Source of the DNA: Amphibalanus amphitrite
Taxonomy: Eukaryota > Arthropoda > Thecostraca > Balanomorpha > Balanidae
DNA: 64,000 nt
Direction: 5' to 3'
NCBI RefSeq assembly: GCF_019059575.1
Contig: NW_024881708.1
Coordinates: 434,001 to 498,000 of the forward strand
Shown here: in pieces, positions 1 to 11,084 of the stretch
Position numbering within the stretch: the first letter of the stretch is position 1
Layout: every line of letters starts with the position of its first letter
Notes under the pieces: generated by a model
Seen by the model: the letters and a program-made list of their open reading frames with translations, nothing else
What the model was told of the DNA's origin: nothing
Database searches by the model: none
Program-made: the position numbers and the translations under genes

Positions 1-2
1 GG

Positions 3-215
3 TGCTCAGTCTTTTCTGGTGTAGTTATACCCCCGGGCGGCTGTGGTTTATCTGATGCTCAGTCTTCTCTGGTGTAGTTACACCTCTGGCCGGCTGGGCA
101 TTATCACTCCTCACTTCTTAGGCTTAGAACACGTACCAGGACGGCTGTGATCTATCTGGTGCAGTTATGCTCAGTCTTCTCTGGTGTAGTTATACCCCCG
201 GACGGCTGTGGTTAC
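3..215. repeat. Degenerate minisatellite-like repeat
   Basis: Three imperfect copies of a roughly 48-bp unit beginning GCTCAGTCTT and containing CTGGTGTAGTTA and CGGCTG lie at about 3-52, 56-105 and 167-215. A partial copy lies at about 141-170. The array may continue to the left of the window. No coding potential is apparent. Confidence 0.6.
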
Positions 216-2125
216 CGAGTCTCCCTGAGGCCGTAAAGCTTCCGCCGGACCAGCGGTCGGGGCCAAATTCAATCATTAATATTCCATCGGTGTGCATCCA
301 ATATAGGCTGGCCGGGATCGTAAATAATGTGATCTATGGTCGGCCGGACAATGCCCGGAAGCCTGGCCGCTGGCCAATATGCCGGACGTTGCTTTCTGCA
401 GTAGGTGCGCGAAGAAAGGAAGGATCATAAATACTGCTAGAAGTAATGATGTATGTACTATGTACAAAATGTGCAACGGTTCTGGCATGTGTGAGGCCAC
501 TAAAGCCACGTGTTAAGGTGACTCACTAGTGCCATCGGAATCGTTGACATGCTGCGCGCTCGTGGCGATGTGACAAGTGGCTAAACTTGCGACTGGGCTA
601 TACCAATCGTTGCATGAAAAGGGATTTTTTCTTTCTGCACCAGCTTCTTAGATAACGCATAGCATGAACGCTAAAATGCTAGTGACCAGGGAAATGTCAC
701 ATTGTCCTGCTTCCCGAAACGCAAGCAAAAGTTATACTACAAGCAAGTTTTAGCTTTCCTCACAAATGGTAATTGACATGAACGAGCATTTTCACCTTGT
801 ATTTTATAAGCTCACGCGAAACATTCATAACATGTGTTTTTTTTTCTCAATATGCCATATCTATAATTTCCAGTCCCTGCACTCCTGTTTCATTCGGCTA
901 TACCGCTCTGCTCCTCCCACTCAGGGAGAGTCCGTCTGTGACACCGTCCGGCGCTCATCCCGACACTCCTACCGATTGGTATTCGGGAGCCGCGGCGCGA
1001 TCCAATCGGGACGGTTCGTCACCAGAAATTTAAGACAACACCCGTCAATAGAGCCAGCGTGACCCGAGTGCCAGGTGACCGCCGAGGGGAGAGGAGAGGA
1101 GGGGGATAGATAGCCAGCGGCAGTGGGAGGGGCGAGACCCAGGACACGAGCCCAGTGAAAGGTCGAGGTAGTGAGGAAATTTTAGGAAGAGAGTGTTTTG
1201 TCGTGGTACGGTATAAGCTATGAAGAAAAACAGTGAAGGCATTTTCAAAGAGGTGAATTATTTGATGTCTGGAACCCGATAAAAATGTTATGCGTGATGA
1301 CGTGCATTTCGCAATTATATTAAAACGATATTCTTGTCATAACATACCGGCAAAATTAAGCATTGCATATGCAATATCGAATAGCTATTAGTGTTATAGA
1401 ACGTTTCCATTGCATTTGCATGACTGATTGAAAACTGCAATCAGAATTTCAGGCGAGTTATCGACATTGATAGCTTTGCTATTTAATTAAGCTCTCAGTA
1501 ATTAATTGTGCTGATCAACTCTGTCCCAGAATCAATTCCAGACTGTGCATAGTTCTGGCACCGGCTCATAAACTAACATTAAAACAAACACATACTCGTA
1601 AAGTGCATAATCACGGCTGTTTCATTCCCTAGCCTTACCTATAAGCCATGCCGGTTAAGTATATACCTATGCTTTGACAAAATAAGTTTTCAGATTTACC
1701 TACTTCAGGATTTCTGCAAAGCATTTTGCGCAACATTGAGTGTCTTAAATATTTTACGCCCCGTCACAATGTATTGGTCGTGTGAAAATCAGTTACTCGT
1801 GGCACGTGCCAGTTTTATGAAGTGATGCCTGATGCAATCCCGCGGAATTTCCCGCCGACGAAAGTCGTAAGATGTCACAACGAGTGATGACCGAGCAAGT
1901 AGGAAGAAAGGACAGCCATTTCTCGGGTCAGCCTGCAGCAGAGCTAAAGCATGAGATTCTTGATAACTGGACGGACAGGACTCCTTACCTACGAGCTATC
2001 TACATTGACCGGCAACCATGCAGCAGGGAGCAGGGACTGTGCTACGGCGGTTGAAACTGCAAATATATACAACTTAATTTTGATAGCTAATTGGCATTGT
2101 GTTTATAATTTAGTGAGAGAAAACT
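216..2125. other. Gene-free stretch
   Basis: No recognisable gene, RNA or complete repeat was found here. 890-1160 is GC-rich and purine-rich on one strand, but every frame is short. The rest is AT-rich intergenic sequence. Short open frames show no protein family resemblance. Confidence 0.4.
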
Positions 2126-3046
2126 TTAACCCTCGCCCGTAAACGGTGTTTTGCCACCTTCGCCCATGCAGGGGGAGGGGGGTTGGTGCGACCCCCCCTG
2201 GCGTTTGAAAACGGAGCGTCGTAGAGCTTAGCGGAAAAGACCAACGGATTGCTCTCAACGAGATCTCGCGATTGGTGGTATATTTTTTGGTCCTAGGTCA
2301 GCATTTGACCTACTTATGACCGGTCAAAGGTCAAATTTTCGGAAAAATCTAACTTTTTCAGATTTCCGCGCCGATTGCGGCAAAACGGTAAGAGATATCG
2401 ACTTGAAACCTTCACTATCGTGATCCTTGATCAATTCTCTATCGTGTGGTGTGTATTTCGATGTCATAACTCTAAACATGATGCGTTGGGAGCATCGGAA
2501 GTCTGCAAGGTCATTTGTGCATTGGGTCACGTCAGGCGTGTGACGTCACTGACCTGACCCTGACCCAAAATGAACTACAAGAAACAACCGACGATGCCTG
2601 AAATGGATAGCAAATTCGAATTCAGGGCATCAAAATACCCCGAAAAGGCATACAAATGCAAGAAGTCATTACAGGTCCACCGAGGTCACTGACCTTACCT
2701 TGACCTTTAGTAACCTTCAAAATGTCAACGGACATTGTGCCAATGTCAAATCAGCCAGTTATGATTCTAAAACAATCCATCAGTGTGTCAGGTCAGTCGG
2801 CATTTATACCAATGTGAAGCAATCTCCAATTTAGCGTAAATCTGGCCGGAGGTTGTTCCCTTTATGACGACATAACTCCGTGACCTGACATGACCTTGAC
2901 AAAACAAAATACCAAAAGTTGCGCAAATGATGCCCCATAGGGTACTGAAAATTTGAGCAGGCTATCTGAAACGGTTCGGCGTGTAGCTAAGAAAAACCTC
3001 AGGGGGGGTTGCACCACCCCACCCCCCCTACATGGGCGAGGGTTAA
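2126..3046. mobile_element. TTAA-flanked G/C-hairpin element, copy E1
   Basis: TTAA at 2126-2129 and 3043-3046 flanks termini CCCTCGCCC and its complement GGGCGAGGG. Just inside each end lies a G-run, a short palindrome and a C-run (about 2170-2202 and 3002-3030). The interior holds many GGTCA/TGACC motifs and no transposase. TTAA duplication with CC-initial inverted ends is typical of piggyBac-type elements, so this is inferred to be a non-autonomous piggyBac-like element. Confidence 0.7.
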
Positions 3047-4051
3047 GCCTTACATGAGGCCATGTAACACATGCTAACTGCTTGAAAAACAGCAATCACT
3101 CCCTTGTCTCACGATAAATGCTGCACACAAACCTAAACATCTCCCATCGGTTTGTCCACGGGCACGTCGGCCGATTTCCACCGCCCATCCATCGATCGCG
3201 CTGCCAGCGGAGAGCTGAGCGCAGAGCGCAACTTCCACAGGGGGATTCGGCTCAAGAGCCGATCCCTCATCGGCTCAGACAAGGCTGTGCTCGCCTCCGG
3301 CCCGAGAGCTTTTGTGTAGCCGGGGATGTGTTGCAGGGGATTAGGCGGCCGGTGCAAGTTGCAATCGATGGCGGTCTCCGGAGAGCGGGGTGGGACGGAT
3401 GTCTCCGCCGGGACCCGTCTCTGGTCACGCTACACGGCCCGCCAACAGAGCTGGCAGATGGAGGGAGGCTGGGCAGCAAAGGGCTGGAGGTACGAGGAGA
3501 GGGAGTGGAGAGTGAGGTTAAGATGGGAAGTGATATATTGAAACTGGCATTGTAGATACCGCACGATATCATGCACTATCCAATAGAAAAGAATGAATAA
3601 ATACAAATAAATGAAGCAGCTAAATGACAATTTACAGAGGTGCAGTAAAGGAGAAAAACATACAACTTTCAATTCGTGCATTTATTATGACTTATTCTAA
3701 AGTGCGTTCCTTCGGTAGAATACATTGATATGGCACCCACCTTCAGCAAAAGCGTCGAGTGATTCGTCGTCACTGCCGTTGTCTGTTGCACTATCCACTT
3801 CAATCCCCTGTTGACCACACACATGATGGGTCGTTTCGGCTGTATCCGTGAGACTGCGCTGCACCGCGACACGGTCATACTTCACGACCCACTCGCTCGC
3901 CCGGTCAGACACTGGGCCAGTGATCTGCGGCCGCAGTCCCGACCTGCCTCGCGGGTCCACTCCGAGTCGGGCCAGACAGGGTGTGCGGCGGCACAGCATA
4001 CCAGCCGCTACGGTTTGGGCACTCCTTGGCATTGCACTGGCACTGAACTAT
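3047..4051. other. Unassigned stretch with a GC-rich island
   Basis: 3150-3520 is GC-rich with overlapping open frames on both strands, up to 145 codons on plus from 3118. One plus frame has coding-like codon use up to a stop near 3317, but there is no family resemblance and no convincing splice pair. It could be an unannotated exon or a CpG-rich island. I do not call a gene. Confidence 0.25.
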
Positions 4052-4063
4052 GACAACTGTCAT

Positions 4064-4176
4064 CTCTAAAAAGTTAATTGTTTTCAAAACGGGCTTCGCT
4101 GAGGAAAACTAAATATTATAACCAAATATTTCGGCTTTATTGATCAGCCTTGTTCACTGGTTTGAAATACATTTTT
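4064..4176 (+). repeat. Left inverted repeat of the Penelope-like element
   Basis: Begins CTCTAAAAAGTTAATTG and is matched in reverse complement by 4811-4923. The match looks perfect over the whole length by eye. Confidence 0.8.
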
Positions 4177-4319
4177 CTCAAAAAACATGACCTAAAAATT
4201 CAAATATTCATATCGTGCCGTCAGTGATGACGATCCCCTAGCTTACGAAAAACCGAACAAATGAATCGTGGTGAAACACATTTCAAGGCACACTGTAACA
4301 GGCAAACGCACACATGTTC

Positions 4320-4790
4320 CTATCTCAACGCAATGTCCCAAATAGGGCTGATGGTGACCTTTCCGACCCCCCTGTTCATTGACGAATTGTGCACCTTAAT
4401 CTCCAGTGCCTCACGGATTGTCCTACGCTTCCAGTTTCTTTCAACTGCCAATGTTTTCGCGTCTCTTGGATTTAATGATTTGTTGCATGAGTAGGCATGC
4501 TGAGCTGTTGCTGACGTGTCTGTGCGACCATGTTTTAAATCAGCCACGTGCTCCTTCATTCTGGTTGATTTTGGACGTCCACTTTCTCCTATGTAGGACT
4601 CACCGCACTCACATCTGATCTGATAGACGGTGCCTTTTTTCATCTCAGGTGGCACTTTGTCCTTCACCTGCATTAAATGGTCTCGAAGTGTTCTTGACTT
4701 GTGTCCCGTTTTGATGTGGTGCTGCCTCAAAAGTCTTGCTATGGGCTCACTTAACCCCTTTACGTATGGAAAGTGCGTAAGGGGTTATTT
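4320..4790 (-). pseudogene. GIY-YIG endonuclease domain of a Penelope-like element, 5' truncated
   Basis: Read from about 4790 to a stop at 4320-4322. The reading frame opens without an ATG directly after an A/T-run near 4790, so the N-terminal reverse transcriptase is missing. Visible landmarks are the linker motif PYVKGLSEPIARL, then VYQIRCECGESYIGES, which is the GIY-YIG core with the paired cysteines typical of Penelope-like elements. A downstream R..EH segment (RMKEH) follows. In the intact family this nuclease nicks DNA to prime reverse transcription. Here it is a fragment of roughly 155 codons inside inverted repeats, with no partner domain nearby. Assignment to the family is firm; activity is not expected. 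Confidence 0.8.
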
Positions 4791-4810
4791 TTTTTTTTGA
4801 AATACAAAAA

Positions 4811-4923
4811 AAAAATGTATTTCAAACCAGTGAACAAGGCTGATCAATAAAGCCGAAATATTTGGTTATAATATTTAGTTTTCCTCAGCGAAGCCCGTTT
4901 TGAAAACAATTAACTTTTTAGAG
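4811..4923 (-). repeat. Right inverted repeat of the Penelope-like element
   Basis: Reverse complement of 4064-4176. An A/T-run at about 4791-4816 separates it from the truncated coding fragment. Confidence 0.8.
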
Positions 4924-4973
4924 ATCTATTAACCTGAGGAAAAGAATAATGACGCTTCGGCGACAACTGTCAT

Positions 4974-7143
4974 GTTTGTTGCACTCTGATTTTCATTCAT
5001 ATTACTTATGTTTGCTATGAGTGCAATGAAAATAAGAAAATCATCGAAATCGACGAACCTCACTAGAAAATTGATCACACATTTATGGATTAGCAATTCA
5101 TTCCTATTATTTATTATGCAGCTGATGCAACATTATTGCAATCAATTAATTTCCCGGGTATATGAATGAACGCTTCCTTTTTCTCACTCATTCAGCCAAT
5201 AGCCCCTACCCACTGTTCTCGCTACTACTGTCCCTACACCCCGGATCCCCGTCCCCACCTCTGGGGTTCTCCGGGGCGCCCGGACGGGACAGAGCTGGCA
5301 GCCCCCGTCCCCTCCATCTTCCTCTGCCGGCGGCCCTGTCCGCTGCCACGCGTGATGCGCCATATAGCGTGTTTCATACAACATTTGAGACATATAATAG
5401 CCGCAGCCTATGAAACCGGGAACAGCTGCATACAGAGTGGTCATTTGAGACGGGAGTCGGCCGCCGCCACGCCCGGGCATTTTTGCCAGATCTACATGCA
5501 AATAGCACGGCTGAGAACGCTATAACGCGCGGCCAGTGGTTCGTTCAGCGAGGTCGAATCGGGTACTACACTGTGGGAGCGACTGAAAGGGCTTTGTCGT
5601 GCCTTCAGCTGCATTCATTGTCTGATGGAGGTCTGCGAGCACCGACAATGGAGCGCTCCTCGCTGGCAGCGCGCTCCCGCTCTCCCAGGCGCTCTCTCGG
5701 CGGGTTGGGGCTGACCTGATGCCAGCGTGTGGCTTCCTCCAACAGAAAGCCTTTCAGCGTCAGCGAGTGATAGTCTAACGAGGCTGCGGCACGGTGGAAG
5801 CCAGGCGATGAATAAATGGTTAATCTTGTGTGAAAGATATGACCTGCCTCTAACATGAAGACAACCTGATAATAATGAATGTATCTTTGTAAAACAACTG
5901 TGATATGAATTAAACTCAAGGCCAAGGTCTCGTCCGCTCATGCACTAAATTTGGAAATATTTGAATAATAATAATAATAAATGTTATTGGCATAAAAATG
6001 GCGCATTACGTGCCCTTTATTTTAATGTCATCATCTGTATACCCACCATGTATTATTGTATAGCATATGGTACGAAATGCATTGAAATGCATTACGAGTG
6101 TTCTAGCAGAGCTTTATTCCTTTGAAGGATTTCACGAGCGCACCTCCGCACATATTTCAGCATCTCCCTCTGAATATTCAGCCACCCTCTGCCATCGGCG
6201 GTTTACGGCGGTCATTTCACTCCCGTCACTGAGCACCCAGACAGAATCTGACGAGTGGCGCGCTTTTACCTCGCTCCCCAGCTGCGGCCACTAACCAGTC
6301 CCCGGACACCCATCCAGCCGACACCCTCACATCGACACCTCTCCAGCAGCAGAACCTGTGGAACAGGGACCAGGCCCTGGTGCCGCGGGCAGCCCCCGAA
6401 TCACCGAGCTCCCCCCGACAGCCCGACCGTAAAATCCCCAACACCAGCGGCCGCGGCCGGCAGCCAGCGGCGGCTTTTATCGTATTATATTCTGACGAGC
6501 GGTGTTAAATGCGGCCCGCTGCACACGCGTGACCAGATATACGAGGTGATGAAAAGTGCGAACTGCTCGGAGTGCCACACGCGTGCGGACATCGCATAAA
6601 ATTTGGGTTGAGCTCTATTCACTTATCCACAAGACTGGTGACATGCAGATAAAATTTTAGCGGCTGAGTTTCAATCAAACTCGCGTAGAGCAGGAAAAAA
6701 GAACATGTTTCAAAGGAAGTGGTATTTAACTATTTCACTCCGCGGCACTGCACGGGTGAAATAAATAGCATATGTCTTGCGTCCATTATTGCATATGCAC
6801 TACAAGGCGTGTGAGTAGGTATAAGTCCAACACCTATATGCAACTGGTTTTGAAAAATACACCGGAAGTCAGCTAAACGTGTCTGTCTTTTCCAGAACCC
6901 ATCCACCTGGCGTGCCATATCGTGTGTCGTATTCCATTAGCTCTCCATCTTCCACCTTCATAATTAACACAGTCGCTAATTGCTACTGATAGCATCGTCA
7001 CTAGCGCCATGACGTGCCTCAAACAATGTTAGCTGTCTCATAAGTGTCTTTAACGACAATATTGTTCGGTAAATAGTCTTGCTTGATTTAGTTAAAGTAG
7101 CTTGGTCAATAGGTATCTAATAGAACAATGAATAACGATTGCA
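4974..7143. other. Gene-free stretch with two GC-rich islands
   Basis: GC-rich islands at 5220-5350 and 6230-6480 have open frames on both strands. A pyrimidine tract followed by CAG ends near 6280 and precedes proline- and serine-rich frames, so a real exon of an unidentified gene is possible. No frame resembles a known family. A short TAA microsatellite lies at about 5965-5981. Confidence 0.3.
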
Positions 7144-8070
7144 TTAACCCTCTCCCGCACATGCTATTTTCCCATCCTAGAACGCACATGGGGGGGGGGT
7201 TGCCACCCTCACCCCGCGCGGCGCGCCACTTCGTTCCTGCTGGAGATAGAGCTTGGCGACTAAAACCAACAGATTTTTTGGGAAGAGACAAATCTAATGG
7301 TACCCAATTTTACGTCATTAGGTCAATCATTGACCTTCCAGGTCAGGTCAAACTAAAAATGTTGCTGTTTGGGGCCCCCGTTGGAATATCACGTGCGGTG
7401 CCCATCATATACCGATGGCGCTGCCGTTTGTGGTGCCAAGCCAGCTAGAACAGCTCCTTGTCACACTATCCGACTAGGTTTTTACTGCCTGTGGTCATTT
7501 CAGGTCAAGCTAGGTCAAGGTCAATGATATGTGTTTGTATGTCTGTGTGTATCTGTGTGTACTGTGTACTGATTGTGCAACGATTGGTTTGTGTGTCCCT
7601 TTTACATGCGATCATCATCTGAGAAGCTTTTACCAAAAATGCAGTCAAAGAACTTCACGAAAAGTAAATTCAGCAAGCCTAAAATGCAATGTTTTTAGAT
7701 GACCTAGCTTGACCTTGACCCTGACCCTGACATCTGAGCATCGTCGAATAACATATTCCATGATAGGTGGGAGGTAAAGACTAGCAAAAACATACCGAAA
7801 TCAAGGTGTCAAAAGCTCAAAAGACCCATAGCCAACGCAAGATGTTGAGTATTGGTCATTTGGGTCATGACATGACCTGAAAAACAAGGTCATATCTCCG
7901 AAACCAGAAACCACAGAAACTTGAACTTTTTGGTGGACGCTGATAAAGGATAGAGGAGCAGCTACACGAAACATCAGGCTTCTAGCTGTAAAAATGTTGA
8001 GTGCAGAGCAGAAAAACTACCTGGGAGTAGGGGTGGCGACCCCCCTCCCCCATGTGCGGGCGAGGGTTAA
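7144..8070. mobile_element. TTAA-flanked G/C-hairpin element, copy E2
   Basis: TTAA at 7144-7147 and 8067-8070. Ends CCCTCTCCCGCACATG and CATGTGCGGGCGAGGG are near-perfect complements. G-run/palindrome/C-run hairpins lie at about 7189-7217 and 8028-8052. The interior has AGGTCA-type motifs such as the clusters at 7323-7350 and 7700-7730. It is the same subfamily as E3, which lies in opposite orientation. Confidence 0.75.
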
Positions 8071-8985
8071 CTAGTAGGTAATGGCCAATGGGTTTTGAAT
8101 TTTGAAGGTTTTATTCTTCACAAAGCACATAAATACAACAGACGAGTCGTCCCTGCATTGGTTTTTACTACCTTCTTGAGCATCCATTTGACGAACCTAT
8201 AATGTGTTGTGGCTCATGTCATGACGGTTATGTATGGTTTAGTTGCAGTTGGTCACTGGCATGTGTATAAATTATCTGGCCTAAATACGTACCCTCCTTT
8301 CAATAGCAGCCAGATGCTTTGGCATAAGGCTACTAGAAAAAAGTTATTTTTGTAACAATGAAGGAAGAAAAATTCGTTCACTATGTTAACACTAAAAACA
8401 ATTATATCGTGACATGAAATTTCTTTTTAATCGTTAAAAACATTCTATCGTACAAAAAGCCTCCTTCTTAAGAATTACGCCCTCCCATTGCAGGTTTTTG
8501 TGAATTACGATGTTGAGACGCCTTATGATAATCTGTATCGCACATGTAAAAACTTCAGTTCTATAACATCCAAGGTCAGGTCACCATGTATGCGTCGTCA
8601 TGTGACCTCAAGCAGACGCCCCTCGGAATAAGTTTCGCCATCTGGTGGCCTGCCTGGCAGGTTTCAGTGTCTGCTGACGTTCAGAGGGCGCTGACAGCAC
8701 ACCCGACCACCGTCCCTGGCTAGCTGATGCTGAATAAATAACGACATTTTCCCAGGTTAAGACCTAAGCCAATCGCACTCCCTTCGATGCAATGCTCAAT
8801 GGTGCCGCTTGTATAAGTTTTGGAGATTGCAATCAATAGGAAGGTATCGTGAACGTACCTTTGTACAGTTCTAATCCATCTATAATATTTGAGGACTTCT
8901 TTGTGATTTAGGCAACAAAAGCACAAATTACGATGAAAAAGAGGTTGTTTTAATCGACATGTAGCTCGTTATCCACTCAGTTCTC
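8071..8985. other. Gene-free stretch
   Basis: AT-rich spacer between E2 and E3. No gene, RNA or transposon end was recognised. Confidence 0.4.
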
Positions 8986-10689
8986 CTAGCCCTCGCCCGC
9001 ACATGGGGGGGGGGGGGGGTGCCACCCCCCAGGTAGTTTTTTCTGCTCTGCACTCATTTTTAGGGTGATTTTTTAACTGTTAAAAAGTAAACGTCAATGG
9101 TGGTCCCTAAATCGAAAAATCTTGTGCAAAAAAGCAATGCACGTGATAGATAAATCTGGGACATTTTGTATGGTGTCATGATTTGTCCCTTTTAACCGAA
9201 GGGCTCGGCCCCAATGGGGCCTGAAAATGTCCCACCAATCGGGCACGCATGGTACACCGCCGTTCAGTAAGGAACGACACAAAACGATGATTTTGAAGCA
9301 TTGAGGCAGTTCGAAGCATACGATCATTAAGGAGATACCTCAGAAAGACGTTAAATAATGCACAAACAAGCTTGTAGTCATAAATAACCTTCAAACGGTC
9401 CATCTGGCGTATGTGCAGCCTCTGAAGAATCAGTCTTCAGGGAGAAACAAAAACAGCGAGTCAGACACCACCAGGGCCGCCAGTAGCAAAATCCTCGACC
9501 TGCCCTTTCTAGACTTCTAGTTTTTGGACTCAGGTATGGCAGATATGACAAGAAAACATTGGAAATATCTGGCAGAGCTTAAAATGGGTGATAGGAGCCT
9601 TTTCAGTCCGCCCAATGAGCATGGGAGTCCATGGTGCTGTTCAACACGTGCTCAGGCGGGCTGATTCGTGTCGGTGAGAGAGGGGGTAACTTCAAGCACA
9701 AGTAAAATACACGATGGTCGTTCCTTCACATCGTGTCTGCATGAACTCAAAGTGTCCCAGAATGCTCGTCATGCTGGTATATAGTTTTACAAAATATATT
9801 TGCATTTTAACCCCACTAAACCTCATTACTTTTTACCAAGTAAAAAAAATCACCCTGTAGAAGCCTAATTTTTCGTATAGCTGCTCCTCTATCCTTTCTT
9901 GATGTCCACTGAAAATTTCAAGTTTCTGTGGTTTTTGGTTTTGGAGACATGACCTTGTTTTTCAGGTCATGTCATGACCCAAATGACCAATTCTCAACAT
10001 CTTGCGTTGACTATGGGCCTTGTGAGCTTTTGACACCTTGATTTCGGCCTTTTTTGCCAGTCTTACCTTCCACCTATCATGGAACATGTTGTTCGACGAT
10101 GTACAGATGTCAAGGTCAGGGTCAAGGTCAACCTAGGTCATCTAAGGTAATTGCGTTTGAGGCAAGCTGAATTTACTTTTCGTGAAGTTTTTTGACTGCA
10201 TTTTTCGTAAAAGCTTCTCAGATCATGATTTCATGTAATATGGACACCTAAACAATCGGTGCACACATCAGTATACACACAGACACACACAGACATACAA
10301 ACACATATTATTGAGCTTGACCTAACTTGACCTGAAATGACCTCAGCAGCAAAAACCTGGTCGGGTAGTGTGACAAAGAGGTTCTTGCTGGCTTGACACC
10401 AGAAAACGGCATCGTCATCGGTATATGATAAGCAGCGCACTTGATATCCAACGGTGACCCAAAACAGCAACATTTTTTAGTTTGACCTGACCTGGAAGGT
10501 CAATGACTGACCTGAGAAGGTAAAACTGGGTATCATTGGATTCGTCTCTTCCCAAAGAATAGTCTTGGTCTTTACCGCGAAGCTCTATCTCCAACAGGAA
10601 CGAAATGGCGCGGGGGTGGCAACCCCCCCCCCCCCCCACCCCAATGTACGTTCTAGGATGGGAAAATGGCATGTGCGGGCGAGGGCTAG
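8986..10689. mobile_element. G/C-hairpin element, copy E3, with CTAG target duplication
   Basis: CTAG at 8986-8989 and 10686-10689 replaces the usual TTAA. Ends CCCTCGCCCGCACATG and ATGTGCGGGCGAGGG are complementary. It is an inverted copy of E2: the 10640-10685 end and the region around the AGGTCA cluster at 10106-10142 match E2 in reverse complement. It is longer than E2 because a second element is inserted at 9063-9857. Confidence 0.75.
9063..9857. mobile_element. Tc1/mariner-like non-autonomous element inside E3
   Basis: Ends GGGTGATTTTTT and AAAATCACCCTG are inverted, flanked by TA at 9061-9062 and 9858-9859. Removing it restores E2-like sequence across the junction (TCTGCTCTGCACTCA joined to AGAAGCCT). 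Short minus frames inside (9094-9403) do not match a transposase that I can recognise. Confidence 0.6.
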
Positions 10690-11084
10690 AGGTATATCTG
10701 CGATTTTTTTATGCTCAATATTATGCAAAAGACTGAGATATCATTAGACAAAAGACAAAGATAAATATGTGATAGGTATATTTTATTTTCTTCACAGAGA
10801 ATACCAGGATTCCCGAGGATGAATACAGGCGATCTGAAAAATTGTTGCACACCAATGGACGTTCACTTTTCAGTCTACTCCTGGAGCAGAGCTCAGTCGG
10901 AGACAATGGATTATCATGTTTCAGACATAACGCTACCTGAAGTTACCTGAAGTTGGCTGGAGCACAGCGTGTCTATCACTAGCCCGTTGAGGTCAGATGT
11001 TAGTACATGTGTATACAGTTGTACCACTGGTGGCGAGGCGTCCGACGCGATCGATCGGTGGCAGAATCAGCCCGCCAGGAGCGG
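10690..11084. other. Spacer downstream of the Beat-like gene
   Basis: 3'-side flank of the minus-strand Ig gene, which probably includes its 3' UTR. No other feature was recognised. Confidence 0.35.

Larger units (their letters stand above)
4064..4961 (-). mobile_element. 5'-truncated Penelope-like element with inverted terminal repeats
   Basis: About 113-bp inverted repeats (4064-4176 and 4811-4923), apparently perfect, enclose a fragment encoding a GIY-YIG endonuclease on minus. The 12-bp sequence GACAACTGTCAT occurs at 4052-4063 and again at 4962-4973, consistent with a target-site duplication. Penelope-like elements carry a C-terminal GIY-YIG nuclease and commonly have terminal repeats arranged by 5' truncation. 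The reverse transcriptase is absent, so the copy is dead. Confidence 0.75.
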
